A stretch of DNA of 28,926 bases. It comes from TMED14 sp041179465 (GTDB taxonomy: Bacteria; Bacteroidota; Bacteroidia; Flavobacteriales; Schleiferiaceae). Below the pieces are notes generated by a model, which worked only from the letters and a program-made list of their open reading frames with translations, was not told where the DNA came from and ran no database searches. The translations under genes and the position numbers were made by a program. The stretch spans positions 1 through 28,926 of the forward strand of contig JBEGTJ010000011.1 of assembly GCA_041179465.1 (NCBI GenBank), in the 5' to 3' direction. Below are positions 7,879 through 15,205 of the stretch, one piece after another; position 1 is the first letter of the stretch; the number at the start of each line of letters is the position of its first letter.

Positions 7879-9251
7879 TGAACCGAGAGATTCCGCCGGT
7901 ATACGGCAGCATTTTAGAAACCATCGGCCGCACGCCCATGGTCCGACTGAACACCTTAGCCCGCGACATTCCGGGAGAAGTTTTGGCTAAAGTGGAGTAC
8001 TTCAACCCCGGACACTCCACCAAAGACCGAATGGCGCTCAAGATGGTTGAAGATGCCGAGCGCGACGGCCGACTGAAGCCCGGCGGAACCATCATTGAAT
8101 GCACCTCGGGCAACACCGGAATGGGCCTCGCCCTCGCCGCCGTGGTCAAGGGATACCGCTTGATTTGCACCATGAGCGACAAGCAGTCCAAAGAAAAAAT
8201 GGACGTGCTCCGCGCCCTCGGAGCCGAAATCTACGTGTGCCCGACCAACGTGGCGCCCGAGCATCCCGACAGCTACTACTCGGTGGCGCGCCGGCTCAAC
8301 GCCGAAATTCCGAATTCCTTTTTTCCCAATCAGTACGACAACCTGAGCAACCGCCAGGCGCACTACGAAACCACGGGTCCCGAGATCTGGGAGCAAACCG
8401 GCGGACGCATTACGCACTTTGTCGTGGGCGTCGGCACGGGCGGAACCATTTCGGGCGTCGCGCAGTACCTCAAAGAAAAAAACCCGGACATCCAAATTTG
8501 GGGCGTGGACACCTATGGCTCGGTGTTTAAAAAGTACCACGAAACGGGCGAGTTCGACCCCAAAGAAATCTACGGCTACATCACCGAAGGAATCGGCGAG
8601 GACATTCTGCCCAAAAACGTCGACTTCAGTTTGATCGACCGCTTTGAGAAGGTCACGGACCGCGACGGCGCCCTAGCCGCCCGCGAGCTTGCCCGCAAAG
8701 AAGCCCTGCTGCTCGGCTATTCTTGCGGCTCTGCCTTCCAAGGCCTTCGGCAGCTCAAGCACCTGCTGCCCGACCATGCCGTCACCGTCGTGCTTTTCCA
8801 CGACCACGGCAGCCGGTACGTCGGAAAAATTTACAACGACGACTGGATGCGCGAGCGCGGATTTCTGCGCGAAGAATGGAAGTCCCTCGGCGAAGCCGTT
8901 CAAGGGCGCGCCGCCCGTCCGCTCGTGACCATTGGCCCTGAAGAGCCGATCAACAACGCGATAGTCCAGTTCAAGCGATTGGGCATCAGCCAACTTCCCG
9001 TGCACGACGGAACGTCCTACGTCGGCAGCCTCACCGAGTCGCACGTGATTACGGCCCTCACCTCGGGTGAAGGCGGAATTCAGCAGCTGGTGCGCACCGT
9101 GATGGGCGCTCCGTTCCCCAGTTTGCCCGCCCAGGCCAGCTTACTCGACGGAGTCCACGCGATGGGCGCCTCGTTCAACGCCCTCATCGTGCACACTTCA
9201 GACGGCGACCACATCGTCAGCAAGCACGACCTGTTGGCGCAGCTTGCTTAA
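7875..9251 (+). CDS. Cystathionine beta-synthase-type PLP enzyme with C-terminal CBS domains
   Basis: This 458-residue protein has a fold-type II PLP catalytic domain (about 1-320), with PLP lysine Lys50 in FNPGHSTKDRMA and the cofactor-binding SGNTGMG at 78-84. A CBS domain pair (about 335-458) completes it. This architecture is shared by cystathionine beta-synthase (serine plus homocysteine) and some O-acetylserine/cysteine synthase relatives, which sequence alone does not separate. The PLP-loop text NPGHSTKDR and the C-terminal CBS pair favour the cystathionine beta-synthase label. Two start codons are possible, ATG 7875 or ATG 7878; 7875 overlaps the upstream stop and is preferred. It is last in the nuclease-Rrf2-CBS operon, and the tandem array begins 5 bases after its stop. 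No terminator hairpin is seen between them. Confidence 0.9.
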   Translation: MMNREIPPVYGSILETIGRTPMVRLNTLARDIPGEVLAKVEYFNPGHSTKDRMALKMVEDAERDGRLKPGGTIIECTSGNTGMGLALAAVVKGYRLICTMSDKQSKEKMDVLRALGAEIYVCPTNVAPEHPDSYYSVARRLNAEIPNSFFPNQYDNLSNRQAHYETTGPEIWEQTGGRITHFVVGVGTGGTISGVAQYLKEKNPDIQIWGVDTYGSVFKKYHETGEFDPKEIYGYITEGIGEDILPKNVDFSLIDRFEKVTDRDGALAARELARKEALLLGYSCGSAFQGLRQLKHLLPDHAVTVVLFHDHGSRYVGKIYNDDWMRERGFLREEWKSLGEAVQGRAARPLVTIGPEEPINNAIVQFKRLGISQLPVHDGTSYVGSLTESHVITALTSGEGGIQQLVRTVMGAPFPSLPAQASLLDGVHAMGASFNALIVHTSDGDHIVSKHDLLAQLA

Positions 9252-9255
9252 GGCT

Positions 9256-9431
9256 GGCTAATGGGCTAACTGGTTAATTGGCTAATTGGCTAACTGGTTA
9301 ACTGGCTAATTGGTTAACTGGCTAATGGGCTAATGGGCTAACTGGTTAACTGGCTAGTTGGCTAATTGGCTAGTTGGCTAATGGGCTAGTTGGCTAATGG
9401 GCTAGTTGGCTAATTAGCTAGTTGGCTAGTT
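9256..9431. repeat. 22-copy perfect-register 8-bp tandem array
   Basis: The 176 bases divide without remainder into 22 units of 8 bp, consensus GGCTAAtT/GGCTAgTT. Hand-parsed unit types are GGCTAATG (5), GGCTAGTT (5), GGCTAATT (4), GGCTAACT (3), GGTTAACT (3), GGTTAATT (1) and AGCTAGTT (1). Units 1-12 mix AAC/AAT types; units 13-22 mostly alternate GGCTAGTT with GGCTAATG or GGCTAATT, suggesting two expansion phases. The only A-initial unit (9416) creates the palindrome GCTAATTAGC at 9409-9418. TAA or TAG in each unit and a period not divisible by 3 place stops in all forward frames. The array runs up to the rpsP promoter. Confidence 0.95.
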
Positions 9432-9452
9432 CTTGTTTTTTGCGTACTTTTG
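9422..9452 (+). promoter_or_regulatory. rpsP-rimM promoter (TTG-N20-TACTTTTG)
   Basis: TACTTTTG at 9445-9452 is an exact TAnnTTTG box. TTG at 9422-9424 lies 20 bases upstream, close to the usual Bacteroidota -33 spacing, and straddles the last repeat junction of the 8-bp array. The ATG of rpsP follows 53 bases after the box, so this gene has a real 5' leader, unlike several others here. Confidence 0.7.
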
Positions 9453-9505
9453 CAGCCCTAATCTTAACAACAGGGTTTAGGACCCTTCTAAAACGTTAAC
9501 TCACT

Positions 9506-10129
9506 ATGGCAACACGCATTCGCCTCCAACGCCACGGCCGCAAAGGTCGCCCCATCTTCACCATCGTAGTAGCTGACAGCCGCGCAAAGCGCGACGGTAA
9601 GTTCATTGAAGATCTTGGCCAGTACAACCCCAACACCAATCCCGCGACGATTGACCTCAACTTTGAGCGTGCGCTGGACTGGATGATGAACGGTGCCGAG
9701 CCTTCAAACACGGCCCGAGCCATCCTTTCGTACAAGGGCGTACTTATGAAGAAGCACTTGCTGGAAGGAGTGAAAAAAGGCGCGTTGACCGCCGAGCAAG
9801 TTGAAGAGCGCTTCACGAAGTGGCTCAACGACAAGCAGTCACTCATTGACAACAAGATCACGAACCTCTCGTCTTCTGCCGACAAAGCCAAGGCGGCACG
9901 CCTCAAGGCCGAGGCCGACGCGAACGCCAAGAAGGCTGAAGCCGTTGCCGCTAAGTTTGCGGTAGTCGAAGAGGCTCCTGCCGCCGAGGAAGTCGCTGAG
10001 GAAGTTGCCGAAGTGGCCGCTGAAGAGGCTCCCGCCGTTGAGGCTGCTACCGAAGAGGCTCCCGCCGTTGAGGCTGCTGCTGAGGAGGCCGCTCCTTCAG
10101 AGGAAGCTCCCGCAGCTGACGCCGAATAA
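9506..10129 (+). CDS. rpsP: 30S ribosomal protein S16 with a long acidic alanine/glutamate-rich tail
   Basis: S16 binds 16S rRNA and is needed for assembly of the small subunit. Residues 1 to about 80 are the conserved core (MATRIRLQRHGRKGRPIFTI, then GQYNPNT). The whole protein is 207 residues against about 80-90 in most bacteria. The extra C-terminal part is a charged helical segment (about 110-150) followed by a low-complexity tail of Ala, Glu, Pro and Val. Extended S16 proteins are usual in Bacteroidota, but the tail is long and contains a tandem duplication (10022-10048 repeated at 10052-10078). The gene starts an operon with rimM 12 bases downstream, as in many bacteria. Its 53-base leader can form a short TTTAG/CTAAA hairpin. 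Confidence 0.97.
   Translation: MATRIRLQRHGRKGRPIFTIVVADSRAKRDGKFIEDLGQYNPNTNPATIDLNFERALDWMMNGAEPSNTARAILSYKGVLMKKHLLEGVKKGALTAEQVEERFTKWLNDKQSLIDNKITNLSSSADKAKAARLKAEADANAKKAEAVAAKFAVVEEAPAAEEVAEEVAEVAAEEAPAVEAATEEAPAVEAAAEEAAPSEEAPAADAE
10022..10078 (+). repeat. 27-bp direct duplication (period 30) in the rpsP tail
   Basis: Bases 10022-10048 recur exactly at 10052-10078, separated by 3 bases. The repeat encodes EEAPAVEAA twice in frame. The exact DNA identity points to a recent slippage duplication in the acidic tail. Confidence 0.9.
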
Positions 10130-10141
10130 TCGAATACGACC

Positions 10142-10660
10142 GTGGAGGGCTACTTCCTGGTCGGCTACGTGCGCAAGAAGCACGGTTTTAAGGGCGACGT
10201 GGTGGTTCGCATCACCGCAGACGATCCCTCCCCCTATCAGGGCCTTGACGCGTACTTTGTAGAGGAGCGCGGCAAGGCCCTTCCCTTTTTTGTGGCGACG
10301 CAGCGCATCGTTAACGCGGAGGAATCTATTGTCCGATTCGATGACGTGGACGACGAAGCCTCGGCCCAGGCTATGGTTGGGCGCGGACTTTGGCTTCCAG
10401 AAGACCTTTTGCCGGAACTGGACGACGACCAGTTTTACTACCACGACCTCGCCGGCTTCCGCGTGGTGAATCCGGGGGTTGCCGACGAAATGACTGTGCA
10501 CCAGGTACTCGAGTACCCGGGCCAAGATCTGTTTGAACTCGACGTTAAGGGCCGGGAACAGCGCGTGCTGATTCCGGTGATCGATGCGTTCATTGATCGG
10601 GTGGACAAGTCCGCCCGCGTGCTTTACCTCAAAGCTCCCGAGGAACTCTACTTCCTCTGA
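10142..10660 (+). CDS. rimM: 16S rRNA processing protein RimM
   Basis: RimM helps mature the 3' domain (head) of the 30S subunit and binds S19. The 172-residue length is normal. The N-terminal beta-barrel has GYVRKKHGFKGDVVVR, and the C-terminal PRC-barrel-like half contains LPELDDDQFYYHDLAGFRV and the family motif VLIPVIDAFI. The only possible start in the frame is GTG at 10142, because an in-frame stop (the rpsP TAA) lies just upstream. It is transcribed with rpsP, the conserved order. Its last 13 bases overlap the end of the convergent saccharopine dehydrogenase-family gene. Confidence 0.93.
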   Translation: MEGYFLVGYVRKKHGFKGDVVVRITADDPSPYQGLDAYFVEERGKALPFFVATQRIVNAEESIVRFDDVDDEASAQAMVGRGLWLPEDLLPELDDDQFYYHDLAGFRVVNPGVADEMTVHQVLEYPGQDLFELDVKGREQRVLIPVIDAFIDRVDKSARVLYLKAPEELYFL

Positions 10661-11985
10661 ATGCGCTCGTCGAAGCGAATTCCGCGCTCGCCCAACTCGC
10701 GCAGAATGGGCTCGTAGAGCGACGGAATGTTGGGCATGAGCACGCCCCGCTCGGGAATCAAATCGAGCGCCACTAAGCGAGTGGCCATGGCAACCGGCCA
10801 ACCCACCGTGTACGACATGGCCGTGACTTCGGCCGATTTGCCTTTGGCAATGAGCGAAGACTGAAGGCTAAAATCTTGGCCGTCAAGGCGGTATTCGATG
10901 CGGTGAATCATGGCAAGCATGTCGACGTCGGCGTCGGTCATGGTCCACTTTTTCATCAACAGGTGCTGAAGAACCTGGGCGGGCGTGCCCTGTTCCAGGC
11001 CCACCGGTTCGTCGGTGAAGAGCCCGAGCCACTCCAGTTTTTCCATGAGGTCCGAATCCTGGCTGATGTTCAGGTAGTGCATGAGCTTCAGCTCGACACG
11101 GTCGGTGGGATGGTAGGCCAAGAAAGTGTTGAGGAAGTCCCGGTGGGTCATGCGGTCGACGCCCTCGAGGGGGTAGCTGTCGTCGGTGGCTCCGAGCTTC
11201 ACGAACACATCCCATGCGCGGCAAAAGCCCGGCCGGCGCAAGGTTCCGCGGTACATGGTCCCCACGTTCTCGAGGCCGTAAGCGGACTGGTACTTCAAGG
11301 AATCGCGGTTCGCGTAGCCTTCAAAGCGCCCGTATCCGGGAATGTCCAAAAATTCCGTTCGGCGAAAAACCTGGTGGTAGGGAATGTGCTTGAATTTGCC
11401 TTCCTGAACGAAGTGCACGGCGCCTCCCGAGCCGGCCATGACCACGTTGCGCGGATTCCAGGTAAACTTGTAGGACCAAGGGTTACTGGGGCTTTCGGGG
11501 GCGAGAATTCCGCCGCAAAAGCTCTCGTAGGAGGTGATTTCGGCACCTTGGCCGCGCAGCCGGTGAAGGATTTCCATCGTCGACATGTGGTCGATGCCCG
11601 GATCTACGCCGCATTCGTTGACCCACACGAGCCCTTTAGACTGCGCCGCTTGGTGCATGGCCTGCATTTCAGGACTGATGTAGGATGCGGTAACCAGGTG
11701 CTTTTGCAAGCGCAGGCAGCGTTCGGCGACGGGCAAGTGCATGAAGGCGGGCAGCATCGAGACGACGACGTCGTGCTCGGCTACAATGGTTTCGAGGAGC
11801 TCGGGGTTCGCAAGGTCGGCCGATGCCACCCTGATGTTTGAAAAGGATGCCGTTTTTCGCGCTAATGTTTCGGCATCTTGGTCATACACCGAAACGCTCC
11901 ACGCGCGGGAATCGGGATGGGTAGCGAGGTATTCAATAAGCGGGCCGGCGGACCGGCCTGCACCGAGGACAGCGATCTTTTTCAC
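10648..11985 (-). CDS. Saccharopine dehydrogenase-family oxidoreductase
   Basis: The 445-residue protein has an N-terminal Rossmann domain (KKIAVLGAGRSAG, residues 2-14, with GAGRSAG binding NAD(P)) and the C-terminal domain of saccharopine reductases. Relevant stretches include NECGVDPGIDHM and ESFCGGILAPESP. Family members reduce or oxidise saccharopine in lysine metabolism, or act on similar amino-acid imines; carboxynorspermidine and homospermidine enzymes are related. The length and the GGI-PE pattern favour a LYS9/saccharopine-like enzyme, but the substrate is not settled and no lysine gene is adjacent. GTG at 11985 is preferred as start because the Rossmann strand begins there; a TTG at 12006 would add 7 residues. 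The gene diverges from pckA across a 64-base spacer and overlaps rimM tail to tail. Confidence 0.85.
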   Translation of the reverse strand: MKKIAVLGAGRSAGPLIEYLATHPDSRAWSVSVYDQDAETLARKTASFSNIRVASADLANPELLETIVAEHDVVVSMLPAFMHLPVAERCLRLQKHLVTASYISPEMQAMHQAAQSKGLVWVNECGVDPGIDHMSTMEILHRLRGQGAEITSYESFCGGILAPESPSNPWSYKFTWNPRNVVMAGSGGAVHFVQEGKFKHIPYHQVFRRTEFLDIPGYGRFEGYANRDSLKYQSAYGLENVGTMYRGTLRRPGFCRAWDVFVKLGATDDSYPLEGVDRMTHRDFLNTFLAYHPTDRVELKLMHYLNISQDSDLMEKLEWLGLFTDEPVGLEQGTPAQVLQHLLMKKWTMTDADVDMLAMIHRIEYRLDGQDFSLQSSLIAKGKSAEVTAMSYTVGWPVAMATRLVALDLIPERGVLMPNIPSLYEPILRELGERGIRFDERIQRK

Positions 11986-12013
11986 AAGGGTCGAATGAGG
12001 CTGCAAGGTACCG

Positions 12014-12021
12014 TAATTTTG
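12014..12021 (+). promoter_or_regulatory. -7 box (TAATTTTG) of pckA
   Basis: TAATTTTG matches TAnnTTTG and ends 28 bases before the pckA ATG, in the 64-base divergent spacer. On the opposite strand a weaker TACCTTG (12004-12010) faces the saccharopine dehydrogenase-family gene. Confidence 0.55.
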
Positions 12022-12049
12022 CGTTAACCCTTTGATAATCCTTTACCCC

Positions 12050-13636
12050 ATGAGCCTCAACTCGACTGCTGGCACCCTAAGTATTTCTGGCTTAGAACGT
12101 GCGCGCATCAGCTACCAACTTGATCCCCAAACCCTCACGCAGCTCGCCCTCGACATGGGGCGCGGAACCCTGACCGCCAATGGCGTTTTGAACATTCCGA
12201 CGGGCAAATTTACCGGCCGCTCTCCGGAGGACCGTTTTATCGTGCGCGAAGCCGCAACCGAAGACCGCGTTTGGTGGGGCAAAGTGAACATTCCGTTCGA
12301 CGCCGCTGCCTACCGCGGGCTGAAGTCCCGCGTTTTGGACTACCTCAACGGCAAGGACGTGTACGTGCGCGACGCGTTTGCCGGGGCGGAACCTTCGGTG
12401 CGAATCAGCCTTCGCGTGATTAATGAATTCCCGGAGCACAATTTGTTCTGCTACAACATGTTCCTGCGTCCGACGGCCAACGAGCTTGCGGTAATGGCAC
12501 CGGAATGGACCATCCTCCACGCGCCCGGCTTTGAGGCCGATCCGCAGCGCGACGGCACCCGTCAGAGCAACTTCGCCATTCTGAGCTTCAGCGACAAGAC
12601 CATCTTGATCGGCGGAACCGGCTACACCGGCGAAATGAAAAAAGGCATTTTTAGTGCGCTCAACTTCTTGCTCCCCACCCAGCACCGCACGCTGCCCATG
12701 CACTGCTCGGCGAATTTGGGAGCGGACGGGTCTACCGCACTGTTTTTTGGCCTATCAGGAACGGGCAAAACCACGCTCAGCGCCGATCCGAACCGGCAGC
12801 TGATCGGTGACGACGAGCACGGCTGGACGCCGGACGGCCGCGTATTCAATTTTGAGGGCGGATGCTACGCCAAGGTCATCGACCTCACCGAAGAAAAGGA
12901 ACCGGACATCTTCCGCGCCATTCGGCCCGGAGCTTTGCTCGAAAACGTGGTTTTGGATGCCGCAGGCGTTCCCGACTACACCAGCAAGAAGATTACCGAG
13001 AACACCCGGGTCTCCTACCCGATTGATTTCATCGACCACATCGTCCTGCCGTCGCAAGGTCCCGCGCCCAAGCACGTGTTTTTCCTGACGGCTGATGCGT
13101 ACGGAATCCTTCCTCCGCTCTCCAAGCTCACGCGCGCTCAGGCGGCCTACCACTTCATGAGCGGCTACACCGCCAAGGTAGCCGGAACTGAAGCCGGAGT
13201 TACCGAGCCTAAGGCCGCGTTTTCGGCGTGCTTCGGGGCGCCGTTCATGCCGCTGCACCCCTCGGCCTATGCTGAAATGCTCATGAACAAGCTCGAAGGC
13301 ACCGACATCCAAGTGTGGCTGGTCAACACCGGCTGGACGGGCGGAGCCTACGGCACCGGCCAACGGATTTCGCTCAAGTACACGCGGCGCTTGATCCAAG
13401 CCGCCATGGGCGGCGAACTCGACACCGCGCCGACGGTGACGGACGCACGGTTTGGCCTGGCTCGCATCGCGGCTTGCCCAGGTGTCCCTACCGAGATTTT
13501 GGACCCGCGCGCCACGTGGGCCGATCCCGCCGCCTACGATGCCGGAGCAGATCGCTTGGCGTCGCTCTTCCGCGACAACTTCACCAAGTTCGAAGCGGGT
13601 ACCACCGACGAAATCAAAGCCGCAGGCCCTCGCTAA
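12050..13636 (+). CDS. pckA: Phosphoenolpyruvate carboxykinase (ATP)
   Basis: PckA converts oxaloacetate and ATP to phosphoenolpyruvate, CO2 and ADP, the entry step of gluconeogenesis. The 528-residue length is normal for the ATP-dependent form. Visible sites are the RSPEDRF stretch near 58-64, YTGEMKKG (192-199), HCSANLG (218-224), the P-loop GLSGTGKTTL (234-243, Lys240) and the metal-binding loop GDDEHGW (253-259). The GTP-dependent enzyme lacks this pattern. ATG at 12050 is preferred over a TTG at 12032 because it follows a TAATTTTG box and gives the usual N-terminus. A hairpin terminator follows 20 bases after the stop. Its presence suggests growth on amino acids, peptides or organic acids. 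Confidence 0.97.
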   Translation: MSLNSTAGTLSISGLERARISYQLDPQTLTQLALDMGRGTLTANGVLNIPTGKFTGRSPEDRFIVREAATEDRVWWGKVNIPFDAAAYRGLKSRVLDYLNGKDVYVRDAFAGAEPSVRISLRVINEFPEHNLFCYNMFLRPTANELAVMAPEWTILHAPGFEADPQRDGTRQSNFAILSFSDKTILIGGTGYTGEMKKGIFSALNFLLPTQHRTLPMHCSANLGADGSTALFFGLSGTGKTTLSADPNRQLIGDDEHGWTPDGRVFNFEGGCYAKVIDLTEEKEPDIFRAIRPGALLENVVLDAAGVPDYTSKKITENTRVSYPIDFIDHIVLPSQGPAPKHVFFLTADAYGILPPLSKLTRAQAAYHFMSGYTAKVAGTEAGVTEPKAAFSACFGAPFMPLHPSAYAEMLMNKLEGTDIQVWLVNTGWTGGAYGTGQRISLKYTRRLIQAAMGGELDTAPTVTDARFGLARIAACPGVPTEILDPRATWADPAAYDAGADRLASLFRDNFTKFEAGTTDEIKAAGPR

Positions 13637-13655
13637 GCCGCGCGCTTCCCTTGCC

Positions 13656-13687
13656 AAAGGCGGACCCTCAAACGGTCCGCCTTTTTT
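13656..13687 (+). terminator. Terminator between pckA and the convergent phoH-like gene
   Basis: An 11-bp inverted repeat (AAAGGCGGACC at 13656-13666 and its complement at 13674-13684) with a 7-base loop is followed by a run of T to 13687 on the + strand. It ends pckA. The AAA start of the left arm gives a weaker T tail on the - strand, so it may also stop transcripts from the phoH side. Confidence 0.9.
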
Positions 13688-13717
13688 GGTTTGGGATTGC
13701 GGGCCTGGCCTACCCGA

Positions 13718-15070
13718 TTAAAGCAGGTCGTTGGCCAAGTTGGCCAACTCGCTCCGCTCGCCCTTGACGAGCGAAACGTGGGCGTACAAGGGCTGGCCCT
13801 TGAGGCGGTCGACCAGGTAGCTCAAACCGTTGGACTGCTCGTCGAGGTAGGGCGTGTCGATTTGGCGCACGTCTCCGGTGAAAATGAACTTGGAATTCTC
13901 GCCCGCCCGCGTGATGATCGTCTTGACCTCGTGCGGCGTCAAGTTTTGGGCCTCGTCTACGATGAAAATGACGTTGCTCAGCGAGCGTCCGCGTATGTAG
14001 GCCAAGGGCGTGACCAAAATCTTCTCGTTGGCCACCATTTCGTCGATTTGCTTGTAGTTGCGGTCGCGTTCGCCAAACTGGTTTTTAATGAACTTGAGGT
14101 TGTCCCAGAGCGGCTGCATGTAGGGATTGATTTTCTGTTCCGCATCTCCGGGCAAAAAACCGATGTCGCGGTTGCTGAGCGGCACGATCGGGCGGGCCAG
14201 GTAGATTTGCTTGAAGTCGCGGCGCTGCTCGAGGGAGCCTGCGAGGGCCAGCAGCGTTTTACCGGTACCCGCCACCCCCGTCAGGGTCACCAACTTGATG
14301 TGCGGGTTCATGATGGCGTGCAGGGCAAACGTTTGCTCCGCGTTGCGCGGTTTGATTCCATAGTATGCGGACTTTTCCACCAACTCCATCTCCGAGGTTT
14401 GGGCGTTGAAAAATCCGAGTCCGCTGCTCTTGCCCGACTTGAGGATGTAAAACAAATTGGGCTGCAGGTTGAGCTTTTGGACCGTTTTAAGCGCGGGATC
14501 GAGCGGAACCCGCTTTTGCTCGTACAGCGTTTGAAGCTGCTTTTCGGGGAAGCTCTCCAGTTCGGAACGGCCGGTAAATACCGTGTCGGTTTCCTTGACC
14601 TTGCCCGTCAGGTAGTCTTCGGCGGCCACATTCAACGCTTTGGCCTTGAGCCTTAAGTTGATGTCCTTGGTGACCAGCACCACCGGCCGGTTGGGCTCCT
14701 GTTCCTGGAGGTAGAGGGCCGCGTTGAGAATCTTGTGGTCGTTTTTGCCTTTGCCGTACACCGCGGTCGCGTCGACACCCAGTCCGGGCGTGTCCATGAC
14801 GACGCGGAATTTTCCGCGCTTCGGCCCGTTGAGCGCAATCCAATCGGTCAAGGATTTGTGCTCGGCCTTCTTGTCCAGCATGCGAATGAACTCGCGCGCC
14901 TCGTAGTTCTTGGTGTCGGACCCCTTTTTGAACTCGTCCAACTCCTCGAGCACGGGGATCGGGATGGCCACGTCGTGCTCCTCAAAATTCATGATGGCGT
15001 TGTGGTCGTACAAAATGACGGAAGTATCGAGCACAAAAATCTTGCGGATTTTCTTCGGAGCGGCGGGCAT
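13718..15070 (-). CDS. PIN-PhoH fusion ATPase (PhoH2-like)
   Basis: The 450-residue protein joins an N-terminal PIN ribonuclease domain to a C-terminal PhoH ATPase. PIN acidic residues are seen in FVLDTSVILYD (Asp15), VLEELDEFKKG and LVTKDINL (Asp136). The ATPase has Walker A GVAGTGKTLLALA (265-277) and Walker B VIFIVDEAQN (367-376), plus FTGDVRQID. PhoH2 proteins are described as RNA-unwinding and RNA-cutting enzymes, so an RNA-processing role in the cytosol is likely. ATG at 15070 is chosen because the PIN domain begins just after it; the frame stays open to 15736 but that extension lies antisense to the Crp/Fnr gene and resembles nothing. No toxin-antitoxin partner gene is adjacent. Confidence 0.93.
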   Translation of the reverse strand: MPAAPKKIRKIFVLDTSVILYDHNAIMNFEEHDVAIPIPVLEELDEFKKGSDTKNYEAREFIRMLDKKAEHKSLTDWIALNGPKRGKFRVVMDTPGLGVDATAVYGKGKNDHKILNAALYLQEQEPNRPVVLVTKDINLRLKAKALNVAAEDYLTGKVKETDTVFTGRSELESFPEKQLQTLYEQKRVPLDPALKTVQKLNLQPNLFYILKSGKSSGLGFFNAQTSEMELVEKSAYYGIKPRNAEQTFALHAIMNPHIKLVTLTGVAGTGKTLLALAGSLEQRRDFKQIYLARPIVPLSNRDIGFLPGDAEQKINPYMQPLWDNLKFIKNQFGERDRNYKQIDEMVANEKILVTPLAYIRGRSLSNVIFIVDEAQNLTPHEVKTIITRAGENSKFIFTGDVRQIDTPYLDEQSNGLSYLVDRLKGQPLYAHVSLVKGERSELANLANDLL

Positions 15071-15205
15071 AACTAAGCGATTTGTTTCGATGAAATTACC
15101 CGAATGACTGATTAAGCGAGCGTTAACTGCACTAAGTTTTCCACAATGGGGGTTGATAACGTAGCGCGGGCGCGTAACCGAAAACCTACTACATTTAATG
15201 CCCTC

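Noticed and set aside
9256..9431. CRISPR array
   Set aside because: Repeats are 8 bp, contiguous, without spacers, and no cas gene is present.
15146..15205. N-terminal extension of the Crp/Fnr regulator from ATG 15146
   Set aside because: The extra 20 residues resemble no family N-terminus and would include a likely promoter box.
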